A stretch of DNA of 6,041 nt. Origin: Schwartzia sp. (in: firmicutes) (lineage in GTDB: Bacteria; Bacillota; Negativicutes; Selenomonadales; Selenomonadaceae). The notes beneath the pieces were generated by a model that saw nothing but the letters and a program-made list of their open reading frames with translations, did not search any database and was not told the DNA's origin. Shown here in pieces: positions 5,527 through 6,041 of the stretch. The stretch lies in the NCBI GenBank assembly GCA_024691625.1, contig JAILNL010000099.1, forward strand, positions 1 through 6,041. The letters run 5' to 3'. A program made the translations under genes and the position numbers. How positions within the stretch are numbered: the first letter of the stretch is position 1; each line of letters opens with the position of its first letter.

Positions 5527-5559
5527 AACAAGCCAAAAGAGCTATGCCCTCAGCTTGTT
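5527..5559 (-). other. NlpC/P60 leader hairpin 2 (terminator-like)
   Basis: On the minus strand AACAAGC pairs with GCTTGTT (arms 5553-5559 and 5527-5533), a perfect 7-bp stem, with a possible inner GAG/CTC stem. The 3' arm runs straight into T residues (GCTTGTTTTT). No minus-strand gene lies upstream for it to terminate, so it belongs to the leader of the NlpC/P60 gene and may act as an attenuator. Confidence 0.5.
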
Positions 5560-5585
5560 GTTTTCTTCATTTCACGCATAAAAAT

Positions 5586-5604
5586 TGAGCACATTATGTG
5601 CTCA
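5586..5604. repeat. 19-base palindrome TGAGCACATTATGTGCTCA at the NlpC/P60 transcription start
   Basis: Perfect 9-base arms flank a single central base. On the minus strand it can fold as a 7-bp hairpin with a 5-base loop followed by ATTTTT. It begins just downstream of the predicted transcription start (about 5606). It is either a repressor operator, given the near-perfect dyad, or a 5'-terminal mRNA hairpin with terminator character. Confidence 0.55.
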
Positions 5605-5612
5605 CCTGCTTC

Positions 5613-5641
5613 ATTATAACGCCATCTTTGAAAATTTTCCA
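5613..5641 (-). promoter_or_regulatory. NlpC/P60 gene promoter (TGGAAA-N17-TATAAT)
   Basis: On the minus strand a perfect -10 TATAAT (5613-5618) lies 17 bases from a 4/6 -35 TGGAAA (5636-5641). Transcription near 5606 gives a leader of about 160 bases, unusually long. Confidence 0.6.
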
Positions 5642-5653
5642 CTGAAAATTTAT

Positions 5654-5682
5654 TCCTATCATGCATTCAAAAAAAGATAGGA
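5654..5682. repeat. Inverted repeat TCCTATC / GATAGGA
   Basis: Seven-base perfect arms with a 15-base A-rich loop lie between the two divergent promoters, with no T run of terminator type. It could be a protein site with two half-sites or a chance dyad in A/T-rich DNA. Confidence 0.25.
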
Positions 5683-5785
5683 TAAGCAACCCTTGTTGAG
5701 ACTTTAATCCCATAGGTTTTTATTCGTTACAATGCTCTATTGGATTTCCTTATTGAAGTTATTTGTATAAAGTATTGCACCTTAG

Positions 5786-5794
5786 TGATATAAT
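5786..5794 (+). promoter_or_regulatory. tatA promoter (extended -10 TGA-TATAAT)
   Basis: A perfect TATAAT (5789-5794) carries the TG extension at 5786-5787. No good -35 at 17 bases is visible. An alternative pairing, TTGCAC (5775-5780) with TAAAAT 18 bases on, would start a little later. Either gives a leader of about 35-50 bases. Confidence 0.55.
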
Positions 5795-5822
5795 ATACTA
5801 AAATAATAGTAGAAATCAATTG

Positions 5823-5847
5823 TTGGGAAATAAAGGAGGAATCCCAA
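5823..5847 (+). promoter_or_regulatory. tatA ribosome binding site held in a hairpin loop
   Basis: TTGGGA (5823-5828) pairs perfectly with TCCCAA (5842-5847), and the 13-base loop contains AAAGGAGG. The 3' arm ends exactly at the base before the ATG. The ribosome site is thus displayed in the loop while the stem borders the start codon. Confidence 0.5.
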
Positions 5848-6027
5848 ATGTTTGGACTCGGCGTACCGGAACTCGCTCTCATTCTCGTAATCGGACTTGT
5901 ACTCTTCGGACCGGGCAAGCTGCCGCAGGTTGGAAAGGCTCTCGGAAAGAGCATTAAGGAATTCAAATCCGCATCCACGGGAGAAGATGAAGCAAAAGAG
6001 CTCCCTGAACAGAAGAAAGAAGCATAA
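5848..6027 (+). CDS. tatA: Sec-independent protein translocase subunit TatA
   Basis: A complete 59-residue TatA/E-type protein. TatA oligomers form the passage through which the Tat system exports folded, often cofactor-containing, proteins, working with TatC in the cytoplasmic membrane. It has a very short N-terminus, one membrane helix (about 5-20, [15 protein letters not shown]), the invariant Phe20-Gly21 hinge, the amphipathic helix [19 protein letters not shown] (21-39) and a charged acidic/lysine tail (45-59). That length suits minimal Bacillota TatA proteins, which often serve without a separate TatB. The ATG follows AAAGGAGG at good spacing. Fourteen bases remain after the stop, so a tatC partner may follow but cannot be seen. 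Confidence 0.95.
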   Translation: MFGLGVPELALILVIGLVLFGPGKLPQVGKALGKSIKEFKSASTGEDEAKELPEQKKEA

Positions 6028-6041
6028 AAGTACAATCCCCA

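Larger units (their letters stand above)
5448..5847. other. 400-base non-coding stretch between the divergent NlpC/P60 and tatA genes
   Basis: No credible gene lies here. From left to right it holds the NlpC/P60 leader with three hairpins (5498-5523, 5527-5559, 5586-5604), the NlpC/P60 promoter (5613-5641), a TGAAAATTT direct repeat (5629-5637 and 5643-5651), an inverted repeat TCCTATC/GATAGGA (5654-5660 and 5676-5682, 15-base loop), an A/T-rich section with no signal I trust, and the tatA promoter and hairpin ribosome site. Confidence 0.6.

Noticed and set aside
5448..5606. c-di-AMP (ydaO) riboswitch upstream of the NlpC/P60 gene
   Set aside because: The association is common, but the conserved core segments of that class are not visible in this leader.
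5727..6035. Minus-strand open frame opposite tatA
   Set aside because: The plus strand encodes an unmistakable TatA. The antisense translation is low-complexity and runs into A/T-rich non-coding DNA.
1..6041. CRISPR array, tRNA or rRNA genes, transposase
   Set aside because: No regularly spaced repeats, cloverleaf or rRNA segments were seen. The terminator pair is the only long repeat found, and no transposase frame accompanies it.

Overview
The window looks like a chromosomal segment of a Bacillota-type bacterium. AGGAGG-like ribosome binding sites and housekeeping-type promoters point that way. A hand count of sample lines gives about 55% G+C in the main genes. A NlpC/P60 hydrolase with a signal peptide and a Tat translocase subunit fit a Negativicutes genome (Selenomonas-like), but that placement is inference from general style, not from a marker gene.

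Layout from left to right. Positions 1-426 (minus) hold the N-terminal 142 codons of purA, cut by the window edge. Positions 536-1828 (minus) are purB, complete, 109 bases upstream of purA; together they make the two enzymes that bracket adenylosuccinate in purine synthesis. purB has its own strong promoter (1915-1944), and its short leader begins with a terminator-like hairpin. Positions 1958-2413 (minus) encode a small YdjM-type membrane protein. A divergent promoter region (2414-2581) follows, then a plus-strand gene (2582-3682) for a membrane-anchored protein with a DUF2939-like start. That gene ends in a bidirectional terminator.

Positions 3721-4717 form a distinct block of low G+C (about 42% by hand count over 3721-4560). 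It carries an 80-residue putative antitoxin (4276-4518) overlapping a COG4185/zeta-type kinase toxin gene (3732-4286), both on the minus strand. Their promoter carries a perfect inverted repeat over the -35 box. The block is bracketed by two almost identical 39-40 base terminators (3681-3720 and 4718-4757), which suggests a cassette inserted between the DUF2939-like gene and the next gene.

The next gene (4767-5447, minus) is a secreted peptidoglycan hydrolase with a PG-binding domain and an NlpC/P60 domain. Its leader of roughly 160 bases contains three successive hairpins. A 400-base non-coding stretch separates it from tatA (5848-6027, plus), a complete 59-residue TatA-type Tat translocase subunit whose Shine-Dalgarno sequence lies in the loop of a small hairpin.

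The most interesting parts are the toxin-antitoxin cassette with its flanking terminator repeats, the structured leaders of purB and the NlpC/P60 gene, and the repeated placement of ribosome binding sites in hairpin loops.
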